The translations under genes and the position numbers were made by a program. From NCBI GenBank assembly GCA_027576995.1, contig JANBQC010000041.1, positions 314-64,313 of the forward strand: 64,000 bases of DNA, written 5' to 3'. The notes under the pieces were generated by a model that made no database searches, was not told the DNA's origin, and saw only the letters and a program-made list of their open reading frames with translations. The stretch is from Dimargaris cristalligena. Taxonomy: Eukaryota; Kickxellomycota; Dimargaritomycetes; Dimargaritales; Dimargaritaceae. This document shows positions 10,617-24,100 of the stretch, piece after piece (position 1 is the first letter of the stretch; every line of letters begins with the position of its first letter).

Positions 10617-11490
10617 TTCATGAGGCGTACTTAATTCAGGACATGGTCCCGGGTAGGGTCTGTGTATACCCACCCACCCTCTTGACCAAAAAAAAACATG
10701 ATAAATAACTGTATTCTTCGTTGCACGAGACGATATACCCCTGATGTTATAGAGCTCCCCCAATAAACTACTACCCTGTCTTCTATTGATTACAATGCAC
10801 TGAGATGCTAAATGAACTATACTATGGCTTGCATGAACTCTAAAATGCCTAACTTTACCAATTACCCTAAAGACCCTATAGTCATCGCTATAGTGCCTCG
10901 ATAACCGCTTGAATAGTTTTATTACCATCTGGCGGCTGTTCAACCAACCACAGGCCGTTCTCGCAAAACTGCCTTTATAGTTCTCAATGGCGAGAGGGGT
11001 GCGTATTCCCTGAGTAAGCACAGTATCGATAAAATAATTAAATAAAGTATTATTTTTTAAAAAATAATAAAAACTGAGAATTTTACCAACCCACCTGACA
11101 GGCGTTATTGTAAACCGTATAAAGGAGGCTTCATTAACAGTATTCCGTGACAGGGGACGATAAAAAAAATTAAATTGGGGTGATATTTCAACAAACTAAT
11201 AAAAGAAGAGGGGTAGAACCAGCATTTAACCACCAAATCATATCGAAAGATGGAAGATGCTACAACCCGAATGAATAATGCATACTGAAAAAAAAAGGCA
11301 ACTTAACTCACAGAAGAGGTTGAAAACATGGTAAATATAATAAAAAGGTTCGATGGGGCCTAACTGAAGAGACTGATTCCTACGGGCCTTGACTCAGGCA
11401 GGGTACGATAATCGAACAAGAATGCCAATTACTGGAGAGAGGCTTGGTCAATTAATTAGTTGTTACACTAAATTCAAGCGTGCATACCCT
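10617..11490. other. Intergenic between convergent genes
   Basis: An AT-richer stretch with no supportable gene. It contains the 3' UTR of the secreted protein gene (possible AATAAA at 10762) and the 3' flank of the CNNM/Mam3-like gene. Confidence 0.5.
10762..10767 (+). terminator. Possible polyadenylation signal AATAAA
   Basis: A canonical hexamer about 145 nt after the stop codon of the secreted protein gene. Placement is plausible but fungal signals are loose. Confidence 0.35.
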
Positions 11491-14224
11491 TTACTTCGAT
11501 TTCGATCCGGAAGAGTGGGGGGACGGGGAATGATAAGTCGGACTTGGGGGATTGCTGTTCAGTTGTTGGGGCATAATGGGGTCATCGCCACCAGCGGGAC
11601 TGTACGCACGGGGCACGGGCGACACAATTTGAATCAGATTCTCATTGTTGGTCAGGGACGGCGAGGAGTGCGAGAACTGCTGCTCGCGGGGACTGCGCGA
11701 AAGAAGATCCGTAGTGGGGTATCCTGCCGCTTGGGTATTAATAGGCCGACCACCGCCATTACCAGACGTTCTGGTCGTATTAGTGGAGCTAGAAGGCTCT
11801 TCGTTGATGTTTCGGTAACCACTGCTCCAGTTTCGAATATTCGAGAAATGGCCCAGGTGTTGCGAGTTAGCGCCGTCAATTCCAAGGCTGGTGTGAGCGG
11901 AATATTCGCTAGCAGGGCGGGCCCGGGTGGGGCGACCTTCGGCAGTGGGGGCGTCCGAGATGACTTGTTCGCGGCGGCGGGAGCTAAACGCGGTGCCCTT
12001 ATGGAAGCTGTTGCGCACAGTACGGTTATGAGTGGCATTGGATGGGGGCGGGATCAGGCGGTCCTGCGAATTGCCTTGGCGGGGCAGCTTAATCAGGGTC
12101 GACTGATCTTGGCGGTCCTGGGGTGACGTATTGGCGGTCATGGGCGTTGAAGCAGGGTTAGTGGGACCCGTTGCTTCGTCCGCGTGTACGGTAACTGCCT
12201 CTGCTTCCGAACCTGTAGCACACGAGTCGTAACGGCGGATGTGCCCGGTGGAATTACTGGGCAACAGCAGATTGTGAGTAGAATCAAAGGCGGGGGCTGG
12301 ACTGCTGGTGGCCAGTTTCAATTGGGAAGTCGTTCCGTCGGCCGCTTTAGCCGCCTTGGCCTTTTGGGAGGCACGGGACATGTTTAGCGGGGCTAATTTG
12401 TCGAGGCTGACGTGGCGCACGGCCCCGACTACCTTGATCTTCTTGCGCATATCGATGAATACGTCCGTCTCATCCACAATCTCCTCCTGGATAAGCTCCT
12501 CGATGACATCTTCCAGCGTTATCACGCCCAGCAGTTTCTGGGGGCCGGCTGCCTTGAGGAAAGGGGAGTTGACCGAGCCGACGTTGGTGTAGTTATCGGA
12601 ACTGTTTACGGAATCCAAGGAGGTACGAATCTCGTTGATGGTGATGCCCTCGGCTTCGTAATCAATCTCAGGTGCCTCATAAACCAGGGCCATATGGCTG
12701 CCACCCTCCTGGAAGATGTTGAGAATGTCGAACAAGGAGGTCTTGGTGGTCACGGCCGGAATACGGTTAATCTTGAGGTTGCGCAGGGGGATGCCATCGT
12801 CAGGGTCAACCAGGATCAGGGACTTGACCAGCAACACGCCAACAATTCGGTGACGGCTACCTTCGAACACAGGGACACGGCTGTGGCCGGCACGCATGAT
12901 TTCGGTCATGGTACGGCGGTCCATAATCGATTCGATATCAATCATGTATACCGACTGGAATTCGGTCATGACGTCCTTGACCAGCTTCTCGTTAAGTTCG
13001 AGCACACCGCGGATCATGGTGATTTCGTCCTGGGTCAAAGAGCCACCGTGGGAGGCGTCGTGCATGGATACGAGTTCCTTGAGCTCGGCCTTGCGATAGA
13101 TCATTCCGTGGTTGGTACCCAGCATCCAATCCAGGAGACAGGCCATGGGGTAGCCCAAGGGTGCCAAAATCCAACGCAGGATACGAACGGGCCAGGCAAA
13201 GAAGGCACCGATGACGAGACCGTGACGGGCACATACCGCCTGGGGAATGACCTCACCGAATATAAGAATCAGGGCAGTTGAGACTAACACGGCGGTGACA
13301 CCACCCCCAAATATGGAATCCATAATAATAGGCAGCGATTCGTTGATCAGGGTGTTGATAAGGAGCAAGGTGACCAACAGCCAGTGACCATTTTTACGGA
13401 TAGGCTGAATACGGGCGGCGTATTTCTTTTGACGTTCATCACCCGATATACTGAGAATATGAAGGTTCGTTTCATCTAAAGACATGAGGCCCAAGGTAAG
13501 ACCTGGGAAGGGGGCGTACCAATTTATCAAGGTCAGACGACACCCGCATTAAGACGTATGTAAGAATAATAATATAAAAGTCGGAAGATAAAATGGCAAG
13601 CCGACAGAATTTGGCTTAGAAAGGGGGCAAACTTGCATATGGGGAGATATGCGCTCAATAAAGGAGGTATTTTTCCTTAACCCAAAACACACCTGCCCAA
13701 CCATGTGGTGAAATACGGCGGCCATGCAGGCCTTTAAAGGCACTTCCCGCAAGGTATGGGCAAGAGGGAAATATATTACGCATCCCATCGAATACATCAT
13801 CAGGTCGACTGCGTTAATTGAACAGTGTACCACGTAGAGTAATCGAACTACTAAGTAGTTGGGGGAACCCCGTTGGGAAAGAGGAGCAAGAAAGGGAACA
13901 GTTTAGGGGGGGGTTGTACGACTTACCTGCAATGAGACCACCGAGGAGTACTAAGAACAGCACGATCAGTAGTCGAACCCAGAACTGACTGGAGCCGACG
14001 GGTACTTCAGGTTCAGCGGTTCTGGTCACCGGGCCCTGTAGAGCAGCCTCGGCAGAACCGGTGGAGAGACCATCAGAGACACCGGAGCCTATGGAACCGT
14101 CATCATTCTTAGGGTAGGCAAAAACACAGGGAGCTAGGAAGACGAAAGAGGCTGCACCGACGAGAGCAGCAGTTCGTAGCAGCGGGGGTAATGGGGCAAA
14201 CGCGGTCGCGGGGGGTTTCGCCAT
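11491..14224 (-). CDS. MAM3: CNNM/Mam3-like DUF21 and CBS domain membrane protein (2 exons)
   Basis: Exons 14224-13927 and 13502-11491 are joined by a 424-nt GT-AG intron in phase 1 and give 769 residues. The splice restores the family signature LVLLGGLIAGLTLGLMSLDE across the junction (about 91-110). An N-terminal signal or anchor lies at about 17-36. The DUF21 membrane domain spans about 81-225 with several hydrophobic helices. A CBS pair at about 277-440 starts VKDVMTEFQSVYMI and ends LLGVITLEDVIEELIQEEI. The second CBS carries an inserted Ser/Asn-rich loop. The tail from about 445 is disordered and Ser/Pro-rich. Yeast Mam3 is a vacuolar protein linked to metal sensitivity, and animal CNNMs act in Mg2+ handling; the same role is inferred here. 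I use the ATG at 14224 because the upstream extension has no ATG in frame. Confidence 0.9.
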
Positions 14225-15833
14225 AAATGGGTTAAGACGCGCAGTGACAGCGGTATTGAGGAAGGGAAAGGGATTTACGCACAATCGACGCGAATGGAAG
14301 TATAACGAGAAAAAAAGAGTGGGCCGGGCCTAGTAAGGGATATGAGCACAGCCAAAAAGGGAGAGAAAAAAACGGAATATATATTAAAGAACGAAGGAGA
14401 GCAAGGGTTAGAAAGGGAAAGCTGAGAGAAGCCCTGTTTATGGTATGTTATGCGTATAAGGAAGGGGAAGGGTACAACACATACTCCATAGTAGCCTCAT
14501 GTATAATAGACACAGTCAGAAGGAGGAGGATGGGTTGCATCGCGTCCTACAACCACAAGGAGGGGTGTGTAAAAGGGGTCCACTCCAACTAGACCACCAC
14601 CTAGTAATTTCTATTACAGCCAACAACAATTGAATCTGATGGGTTCATAATAAATGAATCAAACCCTTGGGTATTGAAGGGACGGGGTGGGGTTTAAAGA
14701 AATGAAGCCGGGTGTTTATATTTATACATAAATGCAACTACTCTGTTCCGTTGTTACCAAGCGATATATCTAAATGGCCGAAGCAAGATCGACCAAAATC
14801 CCAGCTGGGATATCAGTTGCCTAAACCATACACTAAGCAGTGAAGGCCAATGGTTATCGTAGCGGGCAAAACATGAGAGGAGAGGAGGGACTTACTTTGG
14901 TGGTTTATACGGAAAAATAACAATAAGGGAGGATGCCCGCAGAAGCAATTAGAATAAGTAAGGGAAAGGGAGATAAAATTGGGACGGGAAGAGACGGGGT
15001 CTTTATATAACGATTTATAGATGTGGTGGTGGTTCTAAACCAGAAAGTGCCATCATTACTGTATGCGCCCTCTTGCCTCCATGCGCAGATTCCGTGACTT
15101 TGAACTTAGACTAGCATATATGCTTAGACGCCCAACCAAAGTATAAAACCATCTCGGCGTATTTTTAAACCGTCCAGGATCTCTCTGTCTATGCGAAGCC
15201 ACTCAAGTCTGGCCAACGCATATAGCTAACACAACAATGCTCTCCATATACCAATATAGAGAATCCCTTGGGTTTATCCGCAGCAACCCCGGTGGGGCAG
15301 ATTATTAATAGAAGGGGGGATATAGGTCCATTCAAAAACTTTTAACCGACACTCGACTGAGGTGTTTTTTTTGGGGGGGGGGTATTATCGGGCCGCCGAT
15401 AACACAAAAAATAGCCGTCCCTTCTTGTTGTACAACGCGGCAATGACGTCGGAGGAATAGAACCAGTTCAGGCGACTACACCAATAGATCGAGACGATTT
15501 AAGATGTATGTAGCGTACGCGGACGTTCCACTGCTGTAGGACCATGACTCTCGGCCATCGATTTTCCCGTACCATACAGTGGTGATTTCTTGGCATCGTG
15601 CTGGGATTATGAAAGGAGAGGAGGCCCTGGGATAGAAGAAGAGGGAGGGAGAAGGAGGAGGAGGATCGCCGACCCTGCTCTTCTTACTCAGCGGAATCCG
15701 CGTGTGCCCTGAGAGTAAAAATACAAAGACAGTTATTTAATACGCTCACACTAGAGCACATGAACTATAATGTACCGGCGTTAAACCCATATGCGGCCGG
15801 AGGGGGTATATGACTGGGCCTTTTTCGTCGTAT

Positions 15834-15856
15834 TATATATATATATATATATATAT
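15834..15856. repeat. (TA)n microsatellite
   Basis: A perfect 23-nt dinucleotide run. Confidence 0.9.
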
Positions 15857-16743
15857 CAAATTATCGCGGGATTCAATTAGTCGCCGAGGGCGCGTCCCTT
15901 GCTTGACACCGCCGTTTGCTTTGATTTGATTTTGGCCTGGTTTTTCTCCCTTTTACTTGATTTTCTGGCATAAATATACAGCACCAAGGGGCTGATAATG
16001 ATGGGCGGGATCCCAGCCACTGAAACCCTCTCCCATCCCAGTCGGCCTCAGGGGTCGCCTAAATGATGTGCCAGTGTGGGGAGGAAGAATAGAGCTCTAC
16101 AGCTGGGTGCGAGGAGGGGAGGGGGGAGTATGTCCACGTTGACTCCCCCCCCCTCACATTGTGCAGGTGGGAGAGATGATGGTACATAATTGTGTATTAT
16201 ATAGAATCCCTTTGAGCTGGGGGACCGAGAGGAGACAGGATATTATTATTGACAACTGCCCCGCGTATTGGTCAATTTGTGTGTTTCTTCGCAGGAGTCC
16301 GTAATTAATCGGTGTACTATTTAGAGGATTATAATCGATTAGGTCTTAAGGGTTCTCCATATAGTATGCTACTTAACCCCAATCGCCCAAGGTTAATTGA
16401 ACTTGACCGTTATCCTGGGCGCATCCTCTTCCCCCAGCTTTTTGGGTCGGCGATGCATCTGCCCTAAATTAAGGGTGGTGGGGTATGCCCGTTGTTTTAG
16501 AGCCAGGCCGTTTCCCAGCGGGAAAACGAAAATAAAAAAAGGTACAGTGTTTTATTTAAGAAGATGGTTAAGTGTGGGGCGTGAGTTGAACAGGCTCATT
16601 TCACATGGCATAGTCATAATTGTTGGCCAGTGTCCTCGGCGAGTGGGAAAGGGACCACACTGCACATTAAGCAGGGATCGGACAAAAACAATGGCAAACA
16701 AGGGTGACGGAAGGATGTCACTCTTAGGTGTGGATGCGGCGAG

Positions 16744-16745
<2 letters not shown>

Positions 16746-16776
<31 letters not shown>
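16746..16776. repeat. (GA)n microsatellite
   Basis: A perfect 31-nt GA run, intergenic. Confidence 0.9.
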
Positions 16777-16779
<3 letters not shown>

Positions 16780-17256
16780 CGTAAATATTATGCAATCGTA
16801 AATACAAATGAAAGTGCGGATGGGATGTGAGGTGAAGTGAAAGTGTAGAGGGCATTTGAAAATCCAGTGGACTCAAAATGGGGAAGAAGGGGTACGGGAG
16901 GGTACCCTCGTCAAGAACTGGGCGTGAAATGAGAGTGAATCGGAGTGGCTAAACATAGTAGGTAATCAATATAATGCGTGAAGGGAAATAAGCGAATAAA
17001 GGCGGAGGGGAAACGGGGAAGGGGCAGTCAAAAAAATAAAATGTAACGTAGTTTCAAGAGTGGGGTGGGCGTACAAGTTACCGGGGATAAAGGTATGAGT
17101 GTGAGGGGGAATATACATGATATACTAAATACATATAATGGCTGGCATTATTGAGCGAAGAGAGTCTCCCAGTGGGGGGCATAGCGCGTATTAGGCATTA
17201 GGTTAGGGTAAGAAACGAAAGAGGTAATAAAAAACGGGCATTTCCATCAGTTGGGG

Positions 17257-18834
17257 CTAGTAAGAGGGCTGGGCAGTGGGTTCAAACACGGATGGGTTCA
17301 AAGAGTCGTTTTGAATAAACGATTTGCGGTAATCCATGGTCCAACCCTTTACCTGCCGGGTGAGGCGACGGGTCAGATTGCGCAGGCGGTTGGGGGCTTT
17401 CGCCGCACTACTGGAGGGCTCGGAATCGGACTTATCGGAAGAGACGGGCCGCAGATTGGAGCTTTTGAACAGGTTGATATCCATGTCGTCGTCTTGGTAG
17501 TTGTTTTCGAGGTGCGTGTCCTCGGCCTCCTCCAGGGGGTACAGGGAACTCTCGGAGCGGGGTCCCACTTTGGGGTTCAACTGGGGGTGCGAGGCGCTGG
17601 CGAGGAGGGGGGGTCGAGTGGCCGGAGGAGGGGGTCCGGCGGTAGTCGGGGTGGTGGTAGAAGCTAGCCCGAGGTTATCATTAGTGGGGGCGAGGGAAAA
17701 GGCATTGGCGGTGGTTAGACGCCGGGACCGGCTGAAGAACATGGTGGCGGGCCGACTCACCATGGTCGAGAAGGAGCGCATGCTGCTCTTGGACGGTTTG
17801 CGCGAGAGAGTGTCGGCGCTTAGGGACATACGCCGACCCGGGCGTCTAGGAGGGGTTAGGCTGAGGTGGTGGAGGATTTCATCGAGGGACTCCTCGAGGG
17901 GGGGCGGGTTGGTGGGCCACAGGGGCGCCGAAAGCTTTTTGCGACGAACGTCGGTCATGCGTCGTTCCAAAGGGGACATGGGTGGAGTAGTGGTTTGGAG
18001 GGTCATGGAGGTGGAGTGCCGGGGGAAGGTCACCGCGGTCGCTGACGAAGCGGTACTGCACAGGGATAGGTTGTTGGGAGTCTGGGGCGTGCGCAGGGGC
18101 TCGCAAGTGTCTTTGTCACAGACCGAGTTCACCTCGGTCAATGTGGGACTACGTACAGCCAGGGTCGGCGCCAACACCGGGGCGTAGTGGCGCTTCCGAC
18201 GAATCCCCCGGCGGCAGACCTGGGCGGACCGGATACTGTTGGACCGGGTTGGGGCGGGAAAGAGCTGACTCTTGGGTGCGGTGTATTGGCCAAAGGAGAA
18301 GTGTTGGTTAAATAAATGGTAGTCGACTACCTGGGGCAAACCCATGGGTTCGACCGGCGAGTCGGGGGACTGGGATAGTTCGCCATTGAAAAGAGCAGTG
18401 GAGGTAGTATCAACAGTGAGCCCAGGCGAAGCAGGGGATCGGGGTTCCGTAGCGGGCATGAAACCCACATGGACGCCGGTTTGATTGGTGGTAAGTTCGC
18501 TCTCGCTGTCGCTTTCACTTTCGGCCTCCAGAAACCAGGCAGAGTTTGTAATAGGAGTCGGCTCCCAAGGGCCGCTCTGGCGGGAGTGCAGCAGACCCCA
18601 TACCGAGGTTGGTGGCCGCTGGTGTGATCGACGGGGGCGGCTTTTGGTGGGAAAGGTCAGCAGGGTAAGGGAGAGAGGCAGGCTGAAGAAAACAGGGGGC
18701 TGCTCCGCCAGGGGAGAGCCAAGGCAGCGGCGGAGTTTTTTGACGGGGAAATAGCCGCCGGGTCGCAGACCTTCGAGTGGCCGGTGCCGCTGGATGGTTA
18801 CCAGCATGGTAAGGGATTTGCGCGGCTGGCCCAT
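17257..18834 (-). CDS. Hypothetical Ser/Pro-rich, probably disordered protein
   Basis: A 525-residue single open frame with the strong C-ending codon bias of the solid genes here. I recognise no domain. It has an acidic SESDSESE patch near residue 110, a basic RRGIRRKRH cluster near 210, many SP/TP sites, and a basic, potentially amphipathic segment close to the C-terminus (RLRNLTRRLTRQVKGW). These features suit a regulated, phosphorylated scaffold, but that is inference. There is no signal peptide. An ATG nine codons into the frame (MLVTIQ) is an alternative start. The antisense frames over this locus are shadows of its codon bias. Confidence 0.65.
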   Translation of the reverse strand: MGQPRKSLTMLVTIQRHRPLEGLRPGGYFPVKKLRRCLGSPLAEQPPVFFSLPLSLTLLTFPTKSRPRRSHQRPPTSVWGLLHSRQSGPWEPTPITNSAWFLEAESESDSESELTTNQTGVHVGFMPATEPRSPASPGLTVDTTSTALFNGELSQSPDSPVEPMGLPQVVDYHLFNQHFSFGQYTAPKSQLFPAPTRSNSIRSAQVCRRGIRRKRHYAPVLAPTLAVRSPTLTEVNSVCDKDTCEPLRTPQTPNNLSLCSTASSATAVTFPRHSTSMTLQTTTPPMSPLERRMTDVRRKKLSAPLWPTNPPPLEESLDEILHHLSLTPPRRPGRRMSLSADTLSRKPSKSSMRSFSTMVSRPATMFFSRSRRLTTANAFSLAPTNDNLGLASTTTPTTAGPPPPATRPPLLASASHPQLNPKVGPRSESSLYPLEEAEDTHLENNYQDDDMDINLFKSSNLRPVSSDKSDSEPSSSAAKAPNRLRNLTRRLTRQVKGWTMDYRKSFIQNDSLNPSVFEPTAQPSY

Positions 18835-19515
18835 GGTGCAGGGCGTGTCAATAGGAAGGGGGGGTAGTGATATGCACTACACTAGGATGCGGAAGGGGGG
18901 CTGGGCTATGTGTACGGGTGAGCAAACAAAAAATAGATATATAAAACCTAGGAGGACACGGGGTGGTGAAGAGGGGTGCGGCTAGCGCAGGGGGGTTCAA
19001 ACGGGTGGCAGGTTTCGTCTAATGCCGAAGTAAAACATATAAATAAATAAATAGGAGCGTTGGGTACGGTAGGCGGTGAGCTGCGGGTACTGGTGAATTG
19101 GGGCCCGATAGTCGTCACCAGAACAGTCGCCAGGTGCAGTGAAACGGGGGAGTGGGGGAGATAAGTAAAAGGGTGGATTTAAACATTAAACATAAAAGTG
19201 AGAATGGGGAAGCGAAGAGAGCAGCTCCAAATTGATACGTTGGGGCTCGCTTGATGAATTGCGAATCGATAACTAGAGTGCGTGGAGAGCAGCCAGGCTT
19301 GTCGACATTGAAGCATGTGGGAGAGCCGGATTATAGGTGGAAGGGTACGGCTGAGGTGAAGAGTGGCATGACCAGTCAGGCCTAGCAAAGATAATAGAAG
19401 AACTGTGAGGAGCTCAGTGGTCCAAGGGATGTGCGTCAGGGTTGGGTGGAAGTGGTGATGATTATGATGATGAACAAGACGGTCAGTAGGAATGGCTGGT
19501 ATACTTTGTATATTG

Positions 19516-19538
19516 TATATATATATATATATATATAT
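19516..19538. repeat. (TA)n microsatellite
   Basis: A perfect dinucleotide run of 23 nt. Confidence 0.9.
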
Positions 19539-19596
19539 TGTATAATTAAATAGCCGCTATAGATACGGTGGCCAGTAGAAACAACGGAGGCGAAGC

Positions 19597-19616
19597 TAGG
19601 TAGGTAGGTAGGTAGG
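19597..19616. repeat. AGGT microsatellite
   Basis: Five tandem copies of the same 4-nt unit seen at 6.2 kb and 21.1 kb. Confidence 0.85.
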
Positions 19617-19701
19617 CGTAAAAGGACTGAGGAGGTAGAGTGCAAAAGGTGGGCCATCTGAACATGGGGGGATAAGAGCGCGCGGCTGGGCAAATGGCCA
19701 G

Positions 19702-19725
19702 TATATATATATATATATATATATA
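19702..19725. repeat. (TA)n microsatellite
   Basis: A perfect dinucleotide run of 24 nt, about 160 nt from the previous (TA)n tract. Confidence 0.9.
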
Positions 19726-21089
19726 GGCCGTGAAGTGTGGCTTTAATAGGCCAGTCCGACCCCACGTAATTCGACCAGACAACGAGGGCGTGGTGAGCGA
19801 ATAGGGAGGAGCTGGATTCTAAAGGCAGGGAGATCCTCGGCCAACTTTGGACCCCAGTAGCCAACCAGACTTACGGCGGACAATCCTAGTTGGGTGGGGT
19901 GTGGGAGCGAGAGCAGGCGAGCGAGAAATAGCGAGAGAGACAGAGACAGAGAAGGAGCCCATCACCACTTTTGCATCGTTGTTCAAGTCGGCTGCTCTTG
20001 TTCCGCACTGCCCGTTTGGCTGCACTCTGAGCCCCCGCACTGTAGTCCGAGACCCCGTCTCTTCCCCCCTCCTTCACTCTCCCTACCGCCTGGTGCTTAG
20101 GGGCTTGATCTCCCTATCCATGCAGCACTACGACTGTGCGGTGTGTTAGGAACCACTCTGCCCGACAAGGGTGCCCTGGCCCAGACTGCACTCACTTCAT
20201 CCCCACTTCGCCCGCCTGCTCTACCAGGGTGGGTCGGTCGACTTCTCTCTCCATGGATGGTGCCCTCTCGTAATAACCACATAAGTGTGCTTTTCTAATC
20301 GTCACCATGAAATGGGGGAGATGATGCGGCTGCATATGAGGCGACCTCCCTCCTTCTCCCTGGCCGAACCTAATGGAATACTAAGGGGAGGGGGATGATG
20401 AACCGGCTCGACCATTAAATGCTAATGCGGCGGTGCTTCGTAGGGAGTGATGTAGAATGGTTCGGAAAGTTGCCGCTTCTTATGACACATGCCCTTCAGC
20501 AGTATAGCCAACCCTCTAACCGTAGCCACTCCACTTTGGGTATCCCTCACAGCTGGGCGGGGTGTAGACCTCATCCCCGTAACGGCAGTCGTAAACGGAC
20601 ACGGGCGATAAATACGGTGGTTACCTGTGTGCGTATCGATAAATCGCTCTACTGTTCGCACTACTATGGGCGGATCGGACCCCGTGGTCCGGGTAGGGCT
20701 GTTTCAATGGCGCCGGGGCCCATATTTTATTTTCCGTGAATTGCGGCGGACTATGGCCAAATTCGCCTGGGGTTATTCTACAAAAAATATTCCTATGCGG
20801 TATTTCGCGCCGACTCACACACACATACACACCCAAAAAAACAACAACAGGCGGCTGGCTTATTTCGCCAGCCCCCTATCTTCTCGACCACTTTCCTCCC
20901 ACTCTAGTGAATGATTGATTGATTGAATTACACACTCCAGATAAACCGCTTCAGGTATGGAGAGGCTAGGGACAATTGGTGGGTGGGGTTTTACAGCCAC
21001 TTTCACCTCAATGGTGCGCCATGACACTCTTACTTCCGGATAACATTAACCCCCACTATGCAGGGGAAGCCGCAATTCGAAGAGGGGGT

Positions 21090-21105
21090 GGTAGGTAGGT
21101 AGGTA
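21090..21105. repeat. AGGT microsatellite
   Basis: About four copies of the 4-nt unit, with the last copy degenerate. Confidence 0.8.
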
Positions 21106-24100
21106 AGTAGTTCGCAAAAGCTGAGCCACAACAGTAACGGGCTAACGGGAAAATGAGACGCCGAGTTAGCCCCCCCTCCCAGCTACTACATGGTCAATCA
21201 ATGGTATTCTGGTGAACAAAGCCAGCTGCCACTGACCCGTTGGGATTGAAGATCTAATTTTAGATTTTAGCTGCTGCGTTGTCCTCGCCTAACGGGGGAT
21301 TCATCGATGCCTTCTTTGTTAAAGTGTATGGATACTGCTCTCCCTTCCCTTTCCGCCCCACCCGTCTCCAGACCCTCCGCAAGAAACAATTAACGAGGCT
21401 ACTTGTGGTGAGGTTGGAAATGGAGGAACTCCATCTAACACCTCCACCGAATGACCGGGTCATTTAGGCAAATGAATTCATTCCCGCTCACGCCTATCTA
21501 ATAATTCATGAAATTAATTCCCCCCTCTTGTAATTATGGGGCGAGTGAGGGGCCTGGGAAACATCAATCTGCATAGTGATCGGAATGAAAAAATAATAAC
21601 AATGAGTACTAGTGGGACCAGTTTCGGGTGTTGCGCCCACTGGTCCTGGGAAGACATATATGGGCCAATTCACCAGCCATTGCAGTAGGCTGCACTGTGA
21701 CGACCGTAATCCATCTCCCGGGTTATAACGGCGAGCCCGGCTGGTCCCACGAAGGCCGAAATGTCGTGGAGAAGTAATGAACCAATATCCCGTTACTTCT
21801 ATAAATGTATTATACCCCCAGCACCAAGCACGGTCAATTTAGTCCCATTGCCACACCGTGGGCCATTCCATGCTGAATTTAAGGAGCGATAATAACGAAC
21901 TAGGGAGGAAGAGGGTAGTAGAGTAATGGGTCACCATTGGCGATTCAGGACTGAGTTCAAATTCATCGGCGTGTAGTTCACATGTACGCCAGCCACAAAT
22001 GGCCACTGTGTCGGCCGCTTAAGGATGCCGCATTTTTTGCATGCTGTCTCTTCCCACCCAGGGCGATTGTACGAAGTCCAAGGCCAAATGGAGGTGTCTA
22101 TTCACCCATAATTCCCTCGAGCCCCTCGACTTTACTGTCGTGGTAAGCATCGCGACCCCCCGACGGATGCAAAAGTTATGCCGCAGATGTAGCTACGCCC
22201 CACCACCCACCACCCCCCTCCATCCCTCCCTCCCTCAATTCACAAATATATTCTGCATGTGGTCCTGATATTCATGTACTATAGTGGAATGGGGTGTGGC
22301 GGTGGTTCGTCCGCAACGAAGTGCATGGTTCCCGAGGCTTGGTGCAGCTGGACTAACCGGGGCAACATAGGGTGTAATGTCGATTGGCCGTGGACCAACA
22401 TCCCGCATGGCGGCGACCCACCATGAATTATTCCTAATATCCAGCCGGGCCGGGCGAATGGGCCATGCGGGTTCCGGCCTCCCAAAAAACTATCAAACGT
22501 GAAGAGGTCTTATTCAAACGTCCGTCACTGGACCTGTTGCTGGCCACTGTTACCCAAGCGAGCGCCTAGACCAAAGGGGAAGCTTGAAGAAACCTAAAGA
22601 TAATTTAGACTTGCCTCCGCTGAGGCGAAAATTTCCGAGCACCACAGTACCGGCTTTCCTGAAAACACGAACTAGGAAAGAGGTTCGGGGGGACTGGGGT
22701 ATCTTCTCACGTCCCGTTGGTATTTTGGTGAGGCCGGGGTGACATAAATAAGGGTCCACGAAGTGCTCAATAACCCTGACGATAATATTAAAATGGTTAA
22801 GTGTGTGTGTGTGTAAAGTGGCCGATGGGTATTGGTCCCAACTGGGTAAAAGGAGTCTCCCGTTAATGCGCCATCTCGGTTGGCTTGCAAATCCGTTTCG
22901 CTTTGAAGTCTGACTGGTTTCAATTTAAAAGGGTTATTAGGAGGCCCTTGCGTTTATCCCCACATCCACCTCGGATAGTGTCAGGTCGGTGTTTACATTA
23001 TATTTGCATTAGCCGATTTCCGTATACTCATGACCAGTAGTGGGTCAGGAATAGGAAGATTTTACCTAGTTTCACATACGAGTCCCTAAAAGATTCTCAA
23101 ATCCTCTATAAACACTCTGAGCCTGAAGGGCCAATCCTGCGAAAATCCAAATGGGTAGTATCAAAAAAAAAGGGGGGGAGGGAAAGAAGAAGGGAACTGA
23201 CTAGCAAATGGCCACTTGCCATCTCACTCCCCATTAAAAGAGCCCAAGATATTCAACAAGGAGCATCCTTTTCCCTTTCGCTTGACGCTCCCGTGATCCA
23301 CACAGGGGTTTTTTTTGGTGGTAAAAACATACAAAGCGCCAACTCAACATCAAGGAGAGGCCTCCGTCATCAAAAATAACCGGAAAAGTACGATCAATTT
23401 GGGTTCTGAATTGTGCAAGTCCACCGGGAGCTGGAATTGGGCTAGCAGAGTTCCGACTAGTCCAACCAATGTGACATCTTCTCCTTCCGTTTTCCTAATG
23501 CCTACTGCGAATGGTATTATAATACGTCCTATTAAGTACACCCATAAGCATTGGGGGTTAGGTACAAAGGGCTGCCCGCGCTCTTTCTGTAGAACTTTTC
23601 GGTAACGACCAGCTCATCCAGATTGGTCATTGCCAAAGTGCATGCGATAGTATAACCCATGTGCATTGGCCAGGATAAGCCTTTATGGCATGATCACGTT
23701 TTTACCAGTGACGGTCCAGTATCTTCGTAAACATTGGCCTAGGGATTCACATCATTTGTGCCTTGCAAAATTAGTGGTGTAATAGCCCGCCCATCTTACT
23801 AACTATTACTTAACCCAGTGATTCCACGGAATTGCATCATACATTACCTATATACCTGGTCGAACCTTGATCTATTCATGATTTACTTTTACTATGTTTG
23901 ATTTTTTCTTTACAGTTTTTATAATATTTATGAGCAAGGTATTCAGAACTTCCTAGGTGGATCGCTAGCGGACAGTGGTGCCAAGAGGGGAAAACAACTT
24001 CCTAACATATCTTTTAGCACAGTCTGCTGGTGTGATTGGCAGGTTGTTGCTTTTTTTTTGCCTATTAGGGGGCTGGGTTTGGAGGTACATTGAGAACAGC

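Larger units (their letters stand above)
14225..17256. other. Long intergenic region, promoter of the CNNM/Mam3-like gene plus desert
   Basis: The first 200 bases are purine-rich on the + strand and fit a promoter for the - strand gene. The remainder has no domain-bearing frame. It holds (TA)n at 15834-15856, (GA)n at 16746-16776 and several homopolymer runs (T and G around 15364-15382). Confidence 0.5.

Noticed and set aside
12412..13281. 289-codon frame antisense to the CNNM/Mam3-like gene
   Set aside because: It is a mirror of the codon bias of the real gene on the other strand and has no domain or plausible composition.
13549..13833. 94-codon frame within the intron of the CNNM/Mam3-like gene
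   Set aside because: The intron borders and phase are certain and the frame has no domain; a chance ORF.
22279..22485. Frame with GWILGIIHG resembling the C-terminus of Pmp3 proteins
   Set aside because: Only eight residues resemble the family, the rest is Pro/His-rich, and no N-terminal half was found.
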